A stretch of DNA of 64,000 nt, taken from assembly GCA_938044775.1 (NCBI GenBank), contig CALIOE010000046.1, forward strand, positions 1 through 64,000, read 5' to 3'. The notes beneath the pieces were generated by a model, which worked only from the letters and a program-made list of their open reading frames with translations, searched no databases and had not been told where the DNA came from. The position numbers were made by a program, and so were the translations under genes. Positions 9,010-18,771 of the stretch are shown piece after piece (position 1 is the first letter of the stretch; each line of letters opens with the position of its first letter). The stretch is from an uncultured Rhizobiaceae group bacterium. Lineage in GTDB: Bacteria; Pseudomonadota; Alphaproteobacteria; Rhizobiales; Rhizobiaceae.

Positions 9010-10263
9010 TCACCTGAAGATAGAGCGGTTTTTCTTGGTTGCTTTCTTCGAGAACAGCGCCACAACTTCTACATGGTGTGAGAAGACGAACTGGTCGACG
9101 GGCATCACGGTGTCAATCACATAGCCGCCTTCCACCAGTATGGCTGCATCGCGGGCAAGCGTTTTTGGGTTGCAGGAAACGTAAGCAACAGAAGGTATAT
9201 TACTCCTGGCGATTTCGATTGCCTGAGCATCCGCTCCCGCGCGGGGTGGATCGAGGCACAGGCCGTCGAAGCGTTTTAGCTCCGAGGCCATAAGTGGCAG
9301 TTCAAAGAGGTCGCGCTGCTCGGTGGTTACAGGCCGCAGGCCATCAGCACCGGATGCGGTCGACACGGCGGCAAGAGCCGCGGCGTCCACTTCCACCGCA
9401 TGAACATTAGCCCAGGTCGCAAGACGCAGGGCAAACGTGCCACTGCCGGCAAAAAGATCGACGACACGTTTGCGGCGCTTCAGGTGATTTAACACCAGGT
9501 CCGCCATTGTCCTTTCCGCTTCCTCAACAGCCTGGGTAAATGCACCGGGCGGCATGGCAACCTCGGCCTTTCCGAAGTGCAGAACCGGCTTCTCCTTCTC
9601 GGCGATCACTTCACCGTTGACGCTGGCCCGCAGCAAAATTGACCGGGAATAGGCTCGGACGAAACCAGCGATCATGTCCTCTGTCGGCGCCTGATCCAGC
9701 AGAATGTCCATATCCAGCCCGTTAATGCAGGCGGTGACGGCCATTTGTATTTCTTCGCCACCGCGGATCAGTGTGGCGGCAAGTCCGGCAAACAGCGAAA
9801 GGTGGTCCTCTATCGCGGGAAGCAGTATGGGGCATTCGTTGATCGCGACCAGCGTGTCGCTGCCTCGTTCTTTGTACCCAAGGACAACCGAGCTTCCCTT
9901 ACGAATGGCGGTGAAGGTTACACGGCGGCGCGAGTGAATCGGCGCACCCGTGCACGGCAGTACCTCTGTTTTCAGGCCTGCTGCCCGGAACGCATCGATA
10001 ACCTTCTCTTGTTTCCATTCGAGCGCCTTGCGTTCTGAAAAATGCTGCACCGCACAATTTCCACAAGTGGAAAAGTGCCTGCACAATGGATCGACGCGCT
10101 CATCTGATGGTTTCACAATTTCAAGAAGGTTGGCGTGTGGTCTTTGTGTATCGATATCAACAACTTCGCCCGTAATTGTGCGACGCACAAATACGGGGTC
10201 CTGGCCGATATTTGCGATGCCATCGCCAAGGTCTCCGATCGCATTGATGGTGACATGGGTCAT
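9010..10263 (-). CDS. Class I SAM-dependent RNA m5U methyltransferase (RlmD/TrmA family)
   Basis: Methylates uridine C5 in rRNA or tRNA. The 417-aa protein opens with a TRAM-like beta barrel (MTHVTINAIGDLGDGIANIG). A cysteine cluster follows, CRHFSTCGNCAVQHF (C-x5-C-x2-C), with a fourth Cys in LPCTGAP that would hold a [4Fe-4S] cluster as in RlmD. The C-terminal methyltransferase domain shows VVDLFAGSGTFALRLA, the LDPPRAGAD loop and VSYV-type VAYVSCNPKTLARD with the catalytic Cys. The start is ATG 10263, which overlaps the tlyA stop by 4 bp (ATGA). The exact target base is not determinable. Confidence 0.92.
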   Translation of the reverse strand: MTHVTINAIGDLGDGIANIGQDPVFVRRTITGEVVDIDTQRPHANLLEIVKPSDERVDPLCRHFSTCGNCAVQHFSERKALEWKQEKVIDAFRAAGLKTEVLPCTGAPIHSRRRVTFTAIRKGSSVVLGYKERGSDTLVAINECPILLPAIEDHLSLFAGLAATLIRGGEEIQMAVTACINGLDMDILLDQAPTEDMIAGFVRAYSRSILLRASVNGEVIAEKEKPVLHFGKAEVAMPPGAFTQAVEEAERTMADLVLNHLKRRKRVVDLFAGSGTFALRLATWANVHAVEVDAAALAAVSTASGADGLRPVTTEQRDLFELPLMASELKRFDGLCLDPPRAGADAQAIEIARSNIPSVAYVSCNPKTLARDAAILVEGGYVIDTVMPVDQFVFSHHVEVVALFSKKATKKNRSIFR

Positions 10264-11021
10264 GGCGTGGCCTCGTCCCGCAATCCGCACAGGAGATATT
10301 CCACATTGCCGTCACCACCTTGAATAGGCGATTGTGAAAAGTGGACCAACCGCCATCCAGGAAGGTCGCAGAACCAGTCCTTGATCCGCCCAAGTGTTGT
10401 GTCGACCAGCGCCTGATCGGTAACGATTCCACCCTTGCCAATCCCGTCTCTGCCGACTTCAAACTGAGGCTTGACGAGAAGCGCGGCGAAAGCATTCGGG
10501 GCGGCAAACAACAAAGCCGGTTCTGCCGCAAGAACGAGCGATACAAAACTCACATCGCTGACGATGACGTCGGGTGCCACCCCAATTTGTTCCAACCGCA
10601 GATTTCGAGCGTTGGTGCCTTCCATCAACGTGACCTTCGGGTGGTCAGCAAGGTGCCTGACCATCTGGCCATGACCGACATCCACCGACCAGATATGAGA
10701 GGCGCCGCGTTCCAGCAACACCTGTGTAAAGCCGCCGGTCGAGGCACCAAGATCCAGCGCTTTCCGGCCGGCGACCTCGAATCCGGTGGCATCGAGCGCC
10801 GATATCAGCTTCATGGCTGCGCGGGAAACGTAGTGCCTGGCCGGGTCGTCGATCTGAAGATCTGCATCAGGGGCCACCGCTGCGCCGGCTTTGCTGACGA
10901 CTTTTCCGGCAACACGAACGCAATTTCGTGCAATCATGTCCCGCGCACGGGACCGGCTTTGCGCGAGACCGCGTTCGGTGAGGGCCTGGTCGAGTCGAAT
11001 GCGTGCAGGTGCGTTGGTCAT
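10260..11021 (-). CDS. tlyA: TlyA family rRNA 2'-O-methyltransferase
   Basis: A 253-aa protein with an N-terminal S4 RNA-binding domain (RIRLDQALTERGLAQSRSRARDMI) and an FtsJ-like Rossmann methyltransferase domain. The SAM-binding loop is LDLGASTGGFTQVLLERGA. The family methylates ribose 2'-OH groups of 16S/23S rRNA and was once annotated as hemolysin. Later motifs DVIVSDVSFVSL, ALLVKPQFEVGRDGIGKGG and SPIQGGDGNVEYLL are all typical. In many relatives tlyA follows dxs; here it lies just downstream of pyrF on the same strand, about 40 bp away. The start overlap with the next gene suggests co-translation of two rRNA modification enzymes. Confidence 0.93.
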   Translation of the reverse strand: MTNAPARIRLDQALTERGLAQSRSRARDMIARNCVRVAGKVVSKAGAAVAPDADLQIDDPARHYVSRAAMKLISALDATGFEVAGRKALDLGASTGGFTQVLLERGASHIWSVDVGHGQMVRHLADHPKVTLMEGTNARNLRLEQIGVAPDVIVSDVSFVSLVLAAEPALLFAAPNAFAALLVKPQFEVGRDGIGKGGIVTDQALVDTTLGRIKDWFCDLPGWRLVHFSQSPIQGGDGNVEYLLCGLRDEATP

Positions 11022-11063
11022 GATTAGACGCTGTGGCAGGCCTCACCGCAAAGCGCAAGTTGA

Positions 11064-11771
11064 TTAGGCGGCCGCCATTTCCGCGACGATCGCCTCTGCT
11101 GCTGCGCGTCGATCCGGCGCAGCGATGATCGGCCGGGCAACCACCAGATGTGTGGCGCCGGCTGCCAGCGCTTGCGCTGGTGTCATGACGCGTTTTTGAT
11201 CCCCTGCATCGCTACCTGCAGGGCGGATACCCGGGGTGACGATCGCCATATCCGGCCCGACAATCGTGCGGATGGTTTCGGCCTCAAGCGCAGAAGCTAC
11301 GACCCCTCCCATTCCGGCCTCGCGGGCCTGTCGGGCGCGCATGGCAACCAGATCAGCCGCATTGTGGGCATATCCGGCTTCGATCAGATCAGCATCGTCC
11401 ATTGATGTGAGCACAGTGACGCCCAACAGTATGAGATCGCTGTTGCCGGCGGCCTCAACTGCGGCCCGCATGGCTTTTGGGTAGGCGTGCAGCGTCAGCA
11501 TCGTCATCCCCATGCCGACAATGCTCTTTACGCCGTTAGCGACAGTGTTGTCGATGTCGAGGAGTTTCAGATCGAGGAAGACCTTCTTGCCCGCCGCGAT
11601 TAGATCCTGGGCCAGATGCAGACCATTCTCGCGTTCCGGCGCGAAGGCGAGCTGATGGCCGATCTTGTAGAACGAAACAGCGTCACCAAGCTCTTTGACG
11701 GCTGTGCGGGCGGCGGAGACAGTGGGCAGATCAAGACCGACAATCAAGCGGTCATCGGCGGCAGAAGACAT
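11064..11771 (-). CDS. pyrF: Orotidine 5'-phosphate decarboxylase PyrF
   Basis: Decarboxylates OMP to UMP, the last step of pyrimidine nucleotide synthesis. The 235-aa TIM-barrel protein shows [14 protein letters not shown] at the N-terminus, the catalytic segment [20 protein letters not shown] with its Asp-Lys-Asp arrangement, and the phosphate-binding end PGIRPAGSD followed by VVARPIIAA. Length and order are canonical. It is unlinked to pyrC and pyrE, which lie together near 33-35 kb. It sits 8 bp downstream of the FMN reductase gene on the same strand and about 40 bp upstream of tlyA, so the four minus-strand genes may be one transcript. Confidence 0.95.
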   Translation of the reverse strand: MSSAADDRLIVGLDLPTVSAARTAVKELGDAVSFYKIGHQLAFAPERENGLHLAQDLIAAGKKVFLDLKLLDIDNTVANGVKSIVGMGMTMLTLHAYPKAMRAAVEAAGNSDLILLGVTVLTSMDDADLIEAGYAHNAADLVAMRARQAREAGMGGVVASALEAETIRTIVGPDMAIVTPGIRPAGSDAGDQKRVMTPAQALAAGATHLVVARPIIAAPDRRAAAEAIVAEMAAA

Positions 11772-11779
11772 GATTGGCG

Positions 11780-12346
11780 CTATCCGACGTGAAGTTTCGC
11801 CCTCTCAATCAGCGCTCCGGCCATATTTTGCAAGAGCCCGACAGGTCTTTCCCCGATGAGATTTCCATCGTCGTCGAAGGCGCTATGGGCGTTGCCGACG
11901 GCCAGTTGCGGTGTGATGACATCGGCACCGACACTAACGAGATTGTCACGGGCATGGGACAATACCCGAATGCCGCCGAGCCCGCCTGGTGAACAGGCTG
12001 CAAGCGCAAATGCTCTGTTCTGGTAGACCTTCACACCGACATCGCGGCTGAGCCAGTCCAGCGTGTTCTTCATCAACCCGGAGAATGAGCCGTTATACTC
12101 AGGATTGACCAGAACAACCCCGTGATGACCGGCAATCAGTGTTGCAAGTTTCCGTGCATTTTCCGGAGCGCCCGATTTGGCCTCGTCATCCTGGTTGAAA
12201 ATCGGCAGTGGATAGTCTGCGAGGTTGACGCGCGTGGCTGTCGCACCCAGACGAGACAATTCGTTTGCGATGGCACCGCCAAGGCGCGTGTTGAAAGAGC
12301 CGGATCGAGTTGACCCCGGAATGACAATAATCTTGGCAGTGGTCAT
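11780..12346 (-). CDS. NADPH-dependent FMN reductase family protein
   Basis: A 188-aa flavodoxin-fold oxidoreductase. The FMN phosphate loop is [17 protein letters not shown], and the second flavin-contact motif is [25 protein letters not shown]. Such enzymes reduce FMN, quinones, azo compounds or metals with NADPH; the physiological acceptor is unknown. It starts at ATG 12346 and ends 8 bp before pyrF. There is no signal peptide. The gene order dnaJ - FMN reductase - pyrF on one strand with short gaps suggests read-through from upstream, although the 54-bp gap after dnaJ could hold a separate promoter. Confidence 0.9.
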   Translation of the reverse strand: MTTAKIIVIPGSTRSGSFNTRLGGAIANELSRLGATATRVNLADYPLPIFNQDDEAKSGAPENARKLATLIAGHHGVVLVNPEYNGSFSGLMKNTLDWLSRDVGVKVYQNRAFALAACSPGGLGGIRVLSHARDNLVSVGADVITPQLAVGNAHSAFDDDGNLIGERPVGLLQNMAGALIERAKLHVG

Positions 12347-12400
12347 GGGAAATCCTGCAGGGCGAGGGCAAATTGGGCCTGAATTCGAAATGCCCGTTGT

Positions 12401-13525
12401 CTATTCGGCAAGGCCGTCGAAAAAGCCTTTCATGCGAGAAAAGAACCCGGTTGATTCCGGAGAGTTGTCCTCTGAACTTTCCTGCTCAAACTCGCTCAAC
12501 AATTCGCGCTGTCGCTTGGTCAGGTTTTGCGGGGTTTCGATCGCCACCTGAATATACATATCGCCGTGTTGGGTAGAACGCATGACGGGCATGCCCTTGC
12601 TCTTGAGACGGAACTGTTTGCTGTTTTGCGTACCCTCCGGCACTTTCACGCGCGTTTTTCCCCCTTCCACTGTGCCGACCTCAAATTGTCCGCCAAGGGC
12701 CGCGGTCGTCATGGAAATGGGCACCCTGCAGTAAATGTCAGCTCCGTCGCGTTGAAAAAACTGGTGTGGTTTGATCGAGAGAAATATGTACAGGTCGCCC
12801 TGCGGCCCGCCTCGGGTGCCGGCCTCTCCCTCACCAGCAAGCCTGATACGGGTTCCGTCCTCAATGCCGGCGGGCACGTTTACAGAAAGCGTCTTAGTCT
12901 GTTCAACGCGACCGGCGCCGGAACAGGCGTTGCAGGGGTCCGAGATCACTTCACCGCGGCCCTGACAAGACGGGCAGGTGCGCTGGATCGAAAAGAAACC
13001 CTGGCTGGCCCGAACCTGGCCGACACCACCGCAGGTGCTGCAGGTTGAGGGGGAGGAACCGGGCTTGGCACCGGAGCCGGAGCAGGTTTCACAGCTGATC
13101 GATGTTGGTATCTCCACTTCGGCCGTTTTGCCCGTATAGGCTTCCTCCAGCGAAATCTCCATGTTGTAGCGCAGGTCGGCGCCGCGGGACCGGCCGCCTG
13201 ACGAGCGTCGTGCGCCGCCCATCATCTCGCCGAATATGTCCTCGAAGATGTCACCCATTGAACCGCCGCCGAACGGACTGCCGCCGCCACCACCGCCATT
13301 TTCAAATGCTGCATGACCAAAGCGGTCATAGGCCGCCCTCTTTTGTGGATCCTTGAGGGCTTCATAAGCCTCGCCAAGTTCCTTGAACTTGGCTTCGGCG
13401 GCGGGATCGTCTGGATTGCGATCCGGATGATACTGCATGGCCTGCTTGCGGAAAGCGCTCTTCAGCTCTTTCTGGTCGGCATCACGCGAAACGCCAAGCG
13501 TTTCGTAATAGTCTTCTTTGCTCAT
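12401..13525 (-). CDS. dnaJ: Chaperone protein DnaJ
   Basis: Co-chaperone that delivers clients to DnaK and stimulates its ATPase. The 374-aa protein has a J domain (residues 1-70) with YHPDRNPDD containing the HPD tripeptide, a Gly/Phe-rich linker ([13 protein letters not shown]), and four zinc repeats: [27 protein letters not shown] and CNACSGAGR. The C-terminal substrate domain follows. I choose ATG 13525 with AGGGGTGAG just upstream; an in-frame GTG at 13534 is less likely. It is separated from dnaK by an FkbM methyltransferase gene, which ends only 5 bp before this start, so dnaJ is probably read together with that gene. Confidence 0.96.
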   Translation of the reverse strand: MSKEDYYETLGVSRDADQKELKSAFRKQAMQYHPDRNPDDPAAEAKFKELGEAYEALKDPQKRAAYDRFGHAAFENGGGGGGSPFGGGSMGDIFEDIFGEMMGGARRSSGGRSRGADLRYNMEISLEEAYTGKTAEVEIPTSISCETCSGSGAKPGSSPSTCSTCGGVGQVRASQGFFSIQRTCPSCQGRGEVISDPCNACSGAGRVEQTKTLSVNVPAGIEDGTRIRLAGEGEAGTRGGPQGDLYIFLSIKPHQFFQRDGADIYCRVPISMTTAALGGQFEVGTVEGGKTRVKVPEGTQNSKQFRLKSKGMPVMRSTQHGDMYIQVAIETPQNLTKRQRELLSEFEQESSEDNSPESTGFFSRMKGFFDGLAE

Positions 13526-13530
13526 CGTAC

Positions 13531-14406
13531 TCACCCCTGCGCATCACCCTTTGCGCGTTCAAATATCGCGTTCAGTTTCGTACGTTCCCGCACAAAATAT
13601 CCGTTACCCGCCATAAGATCGGCAATCCGATGCCCATCCGGCGGATTGGTTTCGGCAATCACCAGATTTGGCCATACTTTCTCGGGCGCCTGGGCAAAAA
13701 ACGCCTCAAGCGCGTGAAAGTCCTGCCCCTCAATGTCCACCTTCATGGCGTCAACTCTCTCGAGTCCATGCCGTTCGATGATGGAGGCGAGTGTTTCCAT
13801 TGGAACTGCGGTGCCGTTTCCGGTCTCCAAAAGCATGATCTCGCCGCGATTTTCCGCCGCGCTGGACAGAATACCCTGTCCGTTGGTCCCGGCCACAGCA
13901 ATGGGTTCAATCACCGCCTTGCAGTGACTTGCCGTGCAATTGAAAGTCAGACGGCTGCGGTTTTCCGGGTCTGGCTCAATCGCGATCAAGTGTGCCGACC
14001 GTTGGTGTCGGCAAGCACTGGCATTCACAAACAGCGTATAGAGGCCAACATTTGCCCCAACATCCAGAAATACGAACGGAGTATTTTCGGCATGGGAAGC
14101 AACGGAATCATCAAGAACTGCGCGTTCTCGTGCATCCCAGGTCTGTACGCCCGCAAAGGCTCGTTTTTCGCATCGGTTGGAAGCCGGAAAAAGCCGCGCT
14201 TTGACGCCTTCAGCAACATTCACATCGAAGGGGCCGTTCAATCCTTTGCTGTTTCCCAAAAGACTGGCCTTGCGCAGCACGGATACACCGATCCGCCCTG
14301 GTTTCGCACCGGGCACCCGGTCGGCCAGGCGTCGCAGGCTCTCGCGCCATGGTGCGAGCGCATAAGTGCCAAACGGGGCCGATTTGTCAGAAGCGGCAAT
14401 CATCAT
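13531..14406 (-). CDS. FkbM family methyltransferase inserted between dnaK and dnaJ
   Basis: A 291-aa SAM-dependent methyltransferase of the FkbM family. The SAM-binding loop is [19 protein letters not shown], followed by [15 protein letters not shown]. The family-defining segment [19 protein letters not shown] lies at about residue 220. FkbM proteins usually methylate hydroxyls of sugars or secondary metabolites, often in surface polysaccharide pathways; the substrate here is unknown. The gene lies between dnaK and dnaJ, which are usually adjacent. It begins 102 bp after dnaK, beyond a terminator hairpin, and ends 5 bp before dnaJ, so dnaJ expression depends on read-through or on a promoter inside this gene. 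Confidence 0.88.
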   Translation of the reverse strand: MMIAASDKSAPFGTYALAPWRESLRRLADRVPGAKPGRIGVSVLRKASLLGNSKGLNGPFDVNVAEGVKARLFPASNRCEKRAFAGVQTWDARERAVLDDSVASHAENTPFVFLDVGANVGLYTLFVNASACRHQRSAHLIAIEPDPENRSRLTFNCTASHCKAVIEPIAVAGTNGQGILSSAAENRGEIMLLETGNGTAVPMETLASIIERHGLERVDAMKVDIEGQDFHALEAFFAQAPEKVWPNLVIAETNPPDGHRIADLMAGNGYFVRERTKLNAIFERAKGDAQG

Positions 14407-14430
14407 GTTCCGGTACAGGTCTTTGAAATG

Positions 14431-14465
14431 AAAAGCCCCGCCGCCGATGGTTCAGCAGGCGGGGC
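14431..14465 (-). terminator. Rho-independent terminator after dnaK
   Basis: On the minus strand GCCCCGCC pairs with GGCGGGGC around a loop of about 15 bases and is followed by TTTTC. The stem occupies 14435-14465 and the U tract 14431-14434. It lies 42 bp past the dnaK stop and just before the FkbM gene. It should reduce transcription from dnaK into FkbM-dnaJ, lowering DnaJ relative to DnaK. Confidence 0.8.
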
Positions 14466-14507
14466 GTCATGGGTGCAAGGCCGCAAGCAGCGACCCGCTG
14501 AGCCCGC

Positions 14508-16430
14508 TTAAGCAGACTTCTTCTCGTCTTCGTCGTCGATCTCTTCAAAATCGGCGTCGACAACGTTCTCGTCAGCCGCGGCATGGGCTTCCGCATCAGC
14601 GGCGGCCGCAGCTTCTTCTTCCGACTGCTGGGCCTCGTAGATTGCCTGGCCCATTTTCATGCTCGCTTCGGCAAGCGCCTGTGACTTGGCCGTGATTTCT
14701 TCTCCGTCATCGGTTTCAAGAGCGGCCTTGAGATCCGCCATCGCACTATCGATGGCTTCCTTGTCTTCAGGGCTGACCTTGTCACCGTGTTCTTCCAGAG
14801 ACTTCTCAGTGGAGTGAATAAGCGACTCGGCCTGGTTTTTCGCTTCAACGCTTTCACGACGCTTCTTATCCGAATCGGCGTTCGCCTCGGCATCTTTAAC
14901 CATCTGTTCGATGTCGTCATCGGACAAGCCTCCAGAGGCTTGAATACGAATTTCGTGGCTCTTGCCGGTGCCTTTGTCCTTGGCGGAGACGTTGACGATA
15001 CCATTGGCGTCAATGTCAAACGTAACCTCGATCTGCGGCACGCCGCGTGGCGCCGGCGGAATGCCGACGAGGTCAAACTGCCCGAGCATCTTGTTGTCGG
15101 TGGCCATTTCGCGCTCACCCTGGGACACACGAATGGTCACTGCGCTCTGGCTGTCTTCCGCGGTCGAGAAAGTCTGAGACTTTTTGGTCGGGATCGTTGT
15201 GTTGCGGTCGATGAGGCGTGTGAACACTCCACCCAGCGTCTCAATTCCAAGTGACAATGGCGTGACATCAAGCAGCAGAACGTCAGTTACATCGCCTTGC
15301 AGAACACCGGCCTGAATGGCGGCGCCCATGGCAACAACCTCGTCCGGATTTACACCTTTGTGCGGTTCCTTGCCGAAGAAATCCTGAACTGTTTCCTGAA
15401 CCTTCGGCATGCGGGTCATGCCGCCAACCAGGATGACTTCATCAATATCACCAGCAACCATGCCGGCGTCTTTCAGCGCAGCCTGCATAGGCTTGACGGT
15501 CCGCTTCACCAGATCGCCAACCAGCGATTCAAACTTCGACCGGGTCAGTTTCATGGTCAGGTGTTTTGGTCCCGACGCGTCGGCCGTGATAAACGGCAGG
15601 TTCACTTCGGTTTGCGAAGAGGAAGACAACTCAATCTTGGCCTTTTCGGCAGCTTCCTTGAGGCGCTGCAGCGCAAGCTTGTCGCCCTTAAGGTCGACGC
15701 CCTGATCTTTCTTGAATTCCTTGGCCAGATAATCGACCAGAGTCATGTCGAAATCTTCACCGCCGAGGAATGTGTCACCGTTGGTGGACTTAACTTCAAA
15801 CACGCCGTCGCCGATTTCGAGGATCGACACATCAAACGTACCACCACCGAGGTCGTAGACCGCAATGGTTTTGCCGTCATTCTTTTCCATGCCGTAAGAC
15901 AACGCTGCAGCCGTCGGCTCGTTGATAATGCGCAGCACTTCGAGGCCTGCGATTTTACCGGCGTCTTTGGTGGCCTGGCGCTGGGCGTCGTTAAAGTAGG
16001 CGGGGACCGTGATAACGGCCTGCTCAACTTTTTCGCCAAGATAAGCTTCCGCAGTTTCCTTCATTTTCTGCAGGATCATGGCGGAAATCTGAGACGGAGA
16101 ATATTTGTCGTCGTTGACCTTCACCCAGGCGTCGCCGTTGTCGCCCTTAACGATGGCGAATGGCACAAGATCCTGGTCTTTCTTGACCGCCTTGTCCTCA
16201 AACCGCCGCCCGATCAGGCGCTTGACCGCGAAAAGAGTGTGTTCAGGGTTGGTGACGGCCTGACGCTTGGCGGGCTGACCGACCAGGCGTTCGCCATCAT
16301 CGGAAAATGCAACCATTGAAGGCGTCGTACGTGCGCCCTCAGCATTTTCAATCACTTTTGCAGTTTTGCCGTCCATAACCGCAACACAGGAATTGGTTGT
16401 GCCGAGGTCAATACCGATTACTTTAGCCAT
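14508..16430 (-). CDS. dnaK: Chaperone protein DnaK (Hsp70)
   Basis: ATP-driven Hsp70 chaperone. The 640-aa protein is canonical: the N-terminal ATPase shows [17 protein letters not shown], the second phosphate loop [17 protein letters not shown] and [14 protein letters not shown]. The linker and substrate domain begin near [17 protein letters not shown]. The C-terminal lid ends in the acidic tail [13 protein letters not shown] heat-shock promoter with a nearly perfect alphaproteobacterial RpoH sequence lies at 16554-16585, giving a 5' leader of roughly 115 bases. A terminator follows at 14431-14465. The divergent neighbour is alkB. Confidence 0.98.
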   Translation of the reverse strand: MAKVIGIDLGTTNSCVAVMDGKTAKVIENAEGARTTPSMVAFSDDGERLVGQPAKRQAVTNPEHTLFAVKRLIGRRFEDKAVKKDQDLVPFAIVKGDNGDAWVKVNDDKYSPSQISAMILQKMKETAEAYLGEKVEQAVITVPAYFNDAQRQATKDAGKIAGLEVLRIINEPTAAALSYGMEKNDGKTIAVYDLGGGTFDVSILEIGDGVFEVKSTNGDTFLGGEDFDMTLVDYLAKEFKKDQGVDLKGDKLALQRLKEAAEKAKIELSSSSQTEVNLPFITADASGPKHLTMKLTRSKFESLVGDLVKRTVKPMQAALKDAGMVAGDIDEVILVGGMTRMPKVQETVQDFFGKEPHKGVNPDEVVAMGAAIQAGVLQGDVTDVLLLDVTPLSLGIETLGGVFTRLIDRNTTIPTKKSQTFSTAEDSQSAVTIRVSQGEREMATDNKMLGQFDLVGIPPAPRGVPQIEVTFDIDANGIVNVSAKDKGTGKSHEIRIQASGGLSDDDIEQMVKDAEANADSDKKRRESVEAKNQAESLIHSTEKSLEEHGDKVSPEDKEAIDSAMADLKAALETDDGEEITAKSQALAEASMKMGQAIYEAQQSEEEAAAAADAEAHAAADENVVDADFEEIDDEDEKKSA

Positions 16431-16553
16431 ATTCTTCTTCTCTCCTGTCAGCGTTCCACCGGAACCCGTGCCTAAGCTGGCGTTCGTAGGTGAAACCTTA
16501 TGGAACTTTCAACTTGTTCGAAGGACGCAATAGCGCAAACCCTCGCGTTGCGG

Positions 16554-16585
16554 CGTATATAAGAAAGCCAGCGCAGCCCTGCAAG
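16554..16585 (-). promoter_or_regulatory. RpoH (sigma-32) heat-shock promoter of dnaK
   Basis: On the minus strand CTTG (16582-16585) is followed after exactly 18 bases by CTTATATACG (16554-16563). This fits the alphaproteobacterial RpoH consensus CTTG-N17/18-CYTATNT. It lies about 125 bp upstream of the dnaK ATG and points toward it. The match was found by reading, not by a scoring program. Confidence 0.82.
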
Positions 16586-16691
16586 GACAGGATGTGGAGA
16601 ATCTTTGTGGAAACCGGGACACGGGTTATTGCCAGGACCTGATCTGCTACCCTGAGGAGTGATTTTTTGCGGAAAACGGAGAAAATTCGCT

Positions 16692-17324
16692 GTGCATAAC
16701 GAGACATTCCCGGAGCCATTGCCGGAGGGTGTCGGATATTGGCGCGGGCATTTGGATCTGAGCGAACAGGTTGCCCTGCTGGCTGACATCCGAACGAGAG
16801 TTGCGCAGGCGCCGCTGTTTACCCCGAGAATGCCCGGAACGGGCAAGGAGATGTCCGTTCGAATGACCAATTTCGGCCCTTTGGGGTGGGTCACGGACAA
16901 GGAAAACGGTTACCGGTATCAGGCTCTGCATCCGGTGACCGGAAAGCCGTGGCCTGATATCCCTGATGCGCTTTTGAACGTCTGGAAGGGCCTTTCCGGC
17001 CACGATGCGCCACCGCAGGCCTGTCTGGTGAATTTTTATGCCGACGGCGCGAAAATGGGCCTGCATCAGGATCGGGATGAGCAGACCTTTGGTGCACCGG
17101 TCGTGTCACTGTCGCTGGGCAATGACTGCCTGTTCCGGATGGGGGGAACAAAGCGTGGCGGCAAGACCCGGTCGTTGCGTCTTGCCAGCGGAGATGTCCT
17201 CGCCTTCGGAGGCGACTCGCGGCTGATGTACCACGGTGTTGACAGAATATATGCTGACACCAGCACGCTGTTGAAGCAGGGCGGGCGGATCAATCTGACC
17301 CTGAGACGGGTTACAGAAGCCTGA
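16692..17324 (+). CDS. alkB: Alpha-ketoglutarate-dependent dioxygenase AlkB (DNA repair)
   Basis: Fe(II)/2-oxoglutarate dioxygenase that removes alkyl lesions such as 1-methyladenine and 3-methylcytosine from nucleic acid. The iron-binding HxD is seen in MGLHQDRDEQTF and the distal His in SRLMYHGVDRI, followed by the 2-oxoglutarate-binding RINLTLRRV. YADGAKMGLHQD and PVVSLSLGNDCLFRMGG are strongly AlkB-like. I choose GTG 16692 (210 aa) because CGGAG lies 10 bases upstream; GTG 16659 is also in frame but has no ribosome site. It diverges from dnaK and its 3' end overlaps the HAD gene by 14 bp. Confidence 0.93.
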   Translation: MHNETFPEPLPEGVGYWRGHLDLSEQVALLADIRTRVAQAPLFTPRMPGTGKEMSVRMTNFGPLGWVTDKENGYRYQALHPVTGKPWPDIPDALLNVWKGLSGHDAPPQACLVNFYADGAKMGLHQDRDEQTFGAPVVSLSLGNDCLFRMGGTKRGGKTRSLRLASGDVLAFGGDSRLMYHGVDRIYADTSTLLKQGGRINLTLRRVTEA

Positions 17325-18015
17325 CAAGATCCCGGAATCGGGTAATGTCGGTGTCCCAGCTTCCCCAAGACACGAGATCCTGACTCTGGTTCGGGCCATA
17401 TTCCACCGGTCTTGGGATGAAGGCTGTCATCAGTCCGGCTGCCTGCGCGGCTTCAAGATCGTCATTGTGTGCCGCGACCATCATCACATCACCGGGCTCA
17501 AGTTGCAGAGCATTGCAGCAGGCTTGATAGACAATGGGCTTGGGCTTGTAGTCACGGGCAATGTCGGCACCGAGAATGCAATCCCACGGAAGGCCCGCAT
17601 GTTTCGCCAGTTGGGTCATAAGCGCGATAGAACCGTTCGAGCAGGGGGCAATAATTGTCTTTTCTTTCAGGGCAATAAGATCAGAAACGACATCCGGCCA
17701 CGGATCCAGTTGTTCCCAGGCTCGGTTTAGCCGGCGGCATTCGTCGGCGTCAAAGGCTGCTGCTGCGCCGAAATGTTTCAGCGTCTGTGTGAGGTTTTCC
17801 AGGTGCAAATCGTCCAGCGGGACATAGTCCTGGCTGTCCGATCGGATGCGTTCCATGGCGGGTTGGTAAAGCCCGCGCCAATGATCGGCAAACGCGAGTG
17901 GATCCGCATCAAAACCTTTGTCAGTCAGAGCCTTACCGGCCAGCCGGGCGATGCTGTTGCGCCAGTCGACAACTGTACCGAACACATCAAATATGAGTGC
18001 CCGAGGGCGGTTCAC
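17311..18015 (-). CDS. HAD hydrolase, (S)-2-haloacid dehalogenase type II-like
   Basis: A 234-aa haloacid dehalogenase superfamily protein. The nucleophile motif is ALIFDVFGTVVDWR, motif II is IIAPCSNGS, motif III the Lys in DYKPKPIVYQAC, and motif IV MMVAAHNDDLEAAQAAG. The VDWR and YKP segments are typical of the type II 2-haloacid dehalogenase group, which displaces halogen from 2-haloacids, but many members act on phosphates or are uncharacterised. Its ATG overlaps the stop of the ThiF-family gene by 4 bp, so it is the last gene of the dnaN-recF-thiF-HAD run. The tail overlaps alkB by 14 bp on the other strand. Confidence 0.88.
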   Translation of the reverse strand: MNRPRALIFDVFGTVVDWRNSIARLAGKALTDKGFDADPLAFADHWRGLYQPAMERIRSDSQDYVPLDDLHLENLTQTLKHFGAAAAFDADECRRLNRAWEQLDPWPDVVSDLIALKEKTIIAPCSNGSIALMTQLAKHAGLPWDCILGADIARDYKPKPIVYQACCNALQLEPGDVMMVAAHNDDLEAAQAAGLMTAFIPRPVEYGPNQSQDLVSWGSWDTDITRFRDLVRLL

Positions 18016-18767
18016 CCGGCTCTCCCGTAAGCCAGGGTTTCAAACCGCATATTCATGCAATCGACCATCAAAAGCCGTCCCACGAGGCATTCGCCGGTGC
18101 CGGTTATTTGCTTGATGGCTTCCAGCGCCTGAAGAGTCCCCAATATCCCCGTCACGGCTCCCATTATCCCTGCTTCAGCACAACTCGGCATCAGACCGGG
18201 AGGCGGCTGGTCGGGAAAGAGGTCTCGGTAGCCGGGATTCAAACTGCCTGAATCTCCGGTTTCCCAGGGTCGCAATGTGGTAATGGAGCCGTCAAACCGG
18301 CTGACTGCAGCGGTTACCAGCGGCACCCTGGCCTCTGCGCAGGCATCTGCCATCAAAAAGCGGGTATCAAAATTGTCGCTTCCGTCCAGAGCCACCGTGT
18401 GGTCAGCGATCAGTTCGGCAGCATTGTCTTCAGTCAGTCGGGTTTTACGCGTGGTGACAGTGACATGCGGGTTGATGGCCTCGATCGCCTCCGCGGCGCT
18501 GTCAACTTTCGCAACGTCAATTCGTTCTGTTGTGTGAATCACCTGCCGCTGCAGATTGGACAGACTAACCACATCGTCATCAACGATCGTTAGCTGACCG
18601 ACGCCCGCTGCTGCCAGATATTGCAACGAAGGGGCGCCCAAACCGCCGGCACCCACCACCAAAACGCGGGCCTGTTTGAGTTTTTGCTGGCCTGGGCCGC
18701 CGATTTCCGGCAGCACCAGATGGCGGGCATATCGTTCGAGTTCGGGTTCGGTAAACGCTGATGTCAT
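18012..18767 (-). CDS. ThiF/MoeB/HesA family adenylyltransferase
   Basis: A 251-aa E1-like enzyme that adenylates the C-terminal glycine of a ubiquitin-like sulfur carrier such as MoaD or ThiS. The ATP-binding loop is VLVVGAGGLGAPSLQYLAA, followed by IVDDDVVSLSNLQRQVIHTT with the R-Q motif. VALDGSDNFDTRFLMADAC is the second conserved segment, and PSCAEAGIMGAV carries the cysteine often used as sulfur acceptor. The start is ATG 18767, 4 bp after recF. MoeB and ThiF cannot be separated with certainty here; the SCAEAGIMG segment favours MoeB. Confidence 0.88.
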   Translation of the reverse strand: MTSAFTEPELERYARHLVLPEIGGPGQQKLKQARVLVVGAGGLGAPSLQYLAAAGVGQLTIVDDDVVSLSNLQRQVIHTTERIDVAKVDSAAEAIEAINPHVTVTTRKTRLTEDNAAELIADHTVALDGSDNFDTRFLMADACAEARVPLVTAAVSRFDGSITTLRPWETGDSGSLNPGYRDLFPDQPPPGLMPSCAEAGIMGAVTGILGTLQALEAIKQITGTGECLVGRLLMVDCMNMRFETLAYGRAG

Positions 18768-18771
18768 TGTG

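Noticed and set aside
15297-16319. 340-codon open frame on the plus strand opposite dnaK
   Set aside because: It lies wholly inside a canonical 640-aa DnaK gene on the other strand and resembles no protein; GC-rich codon bias often opens the antisense frame.
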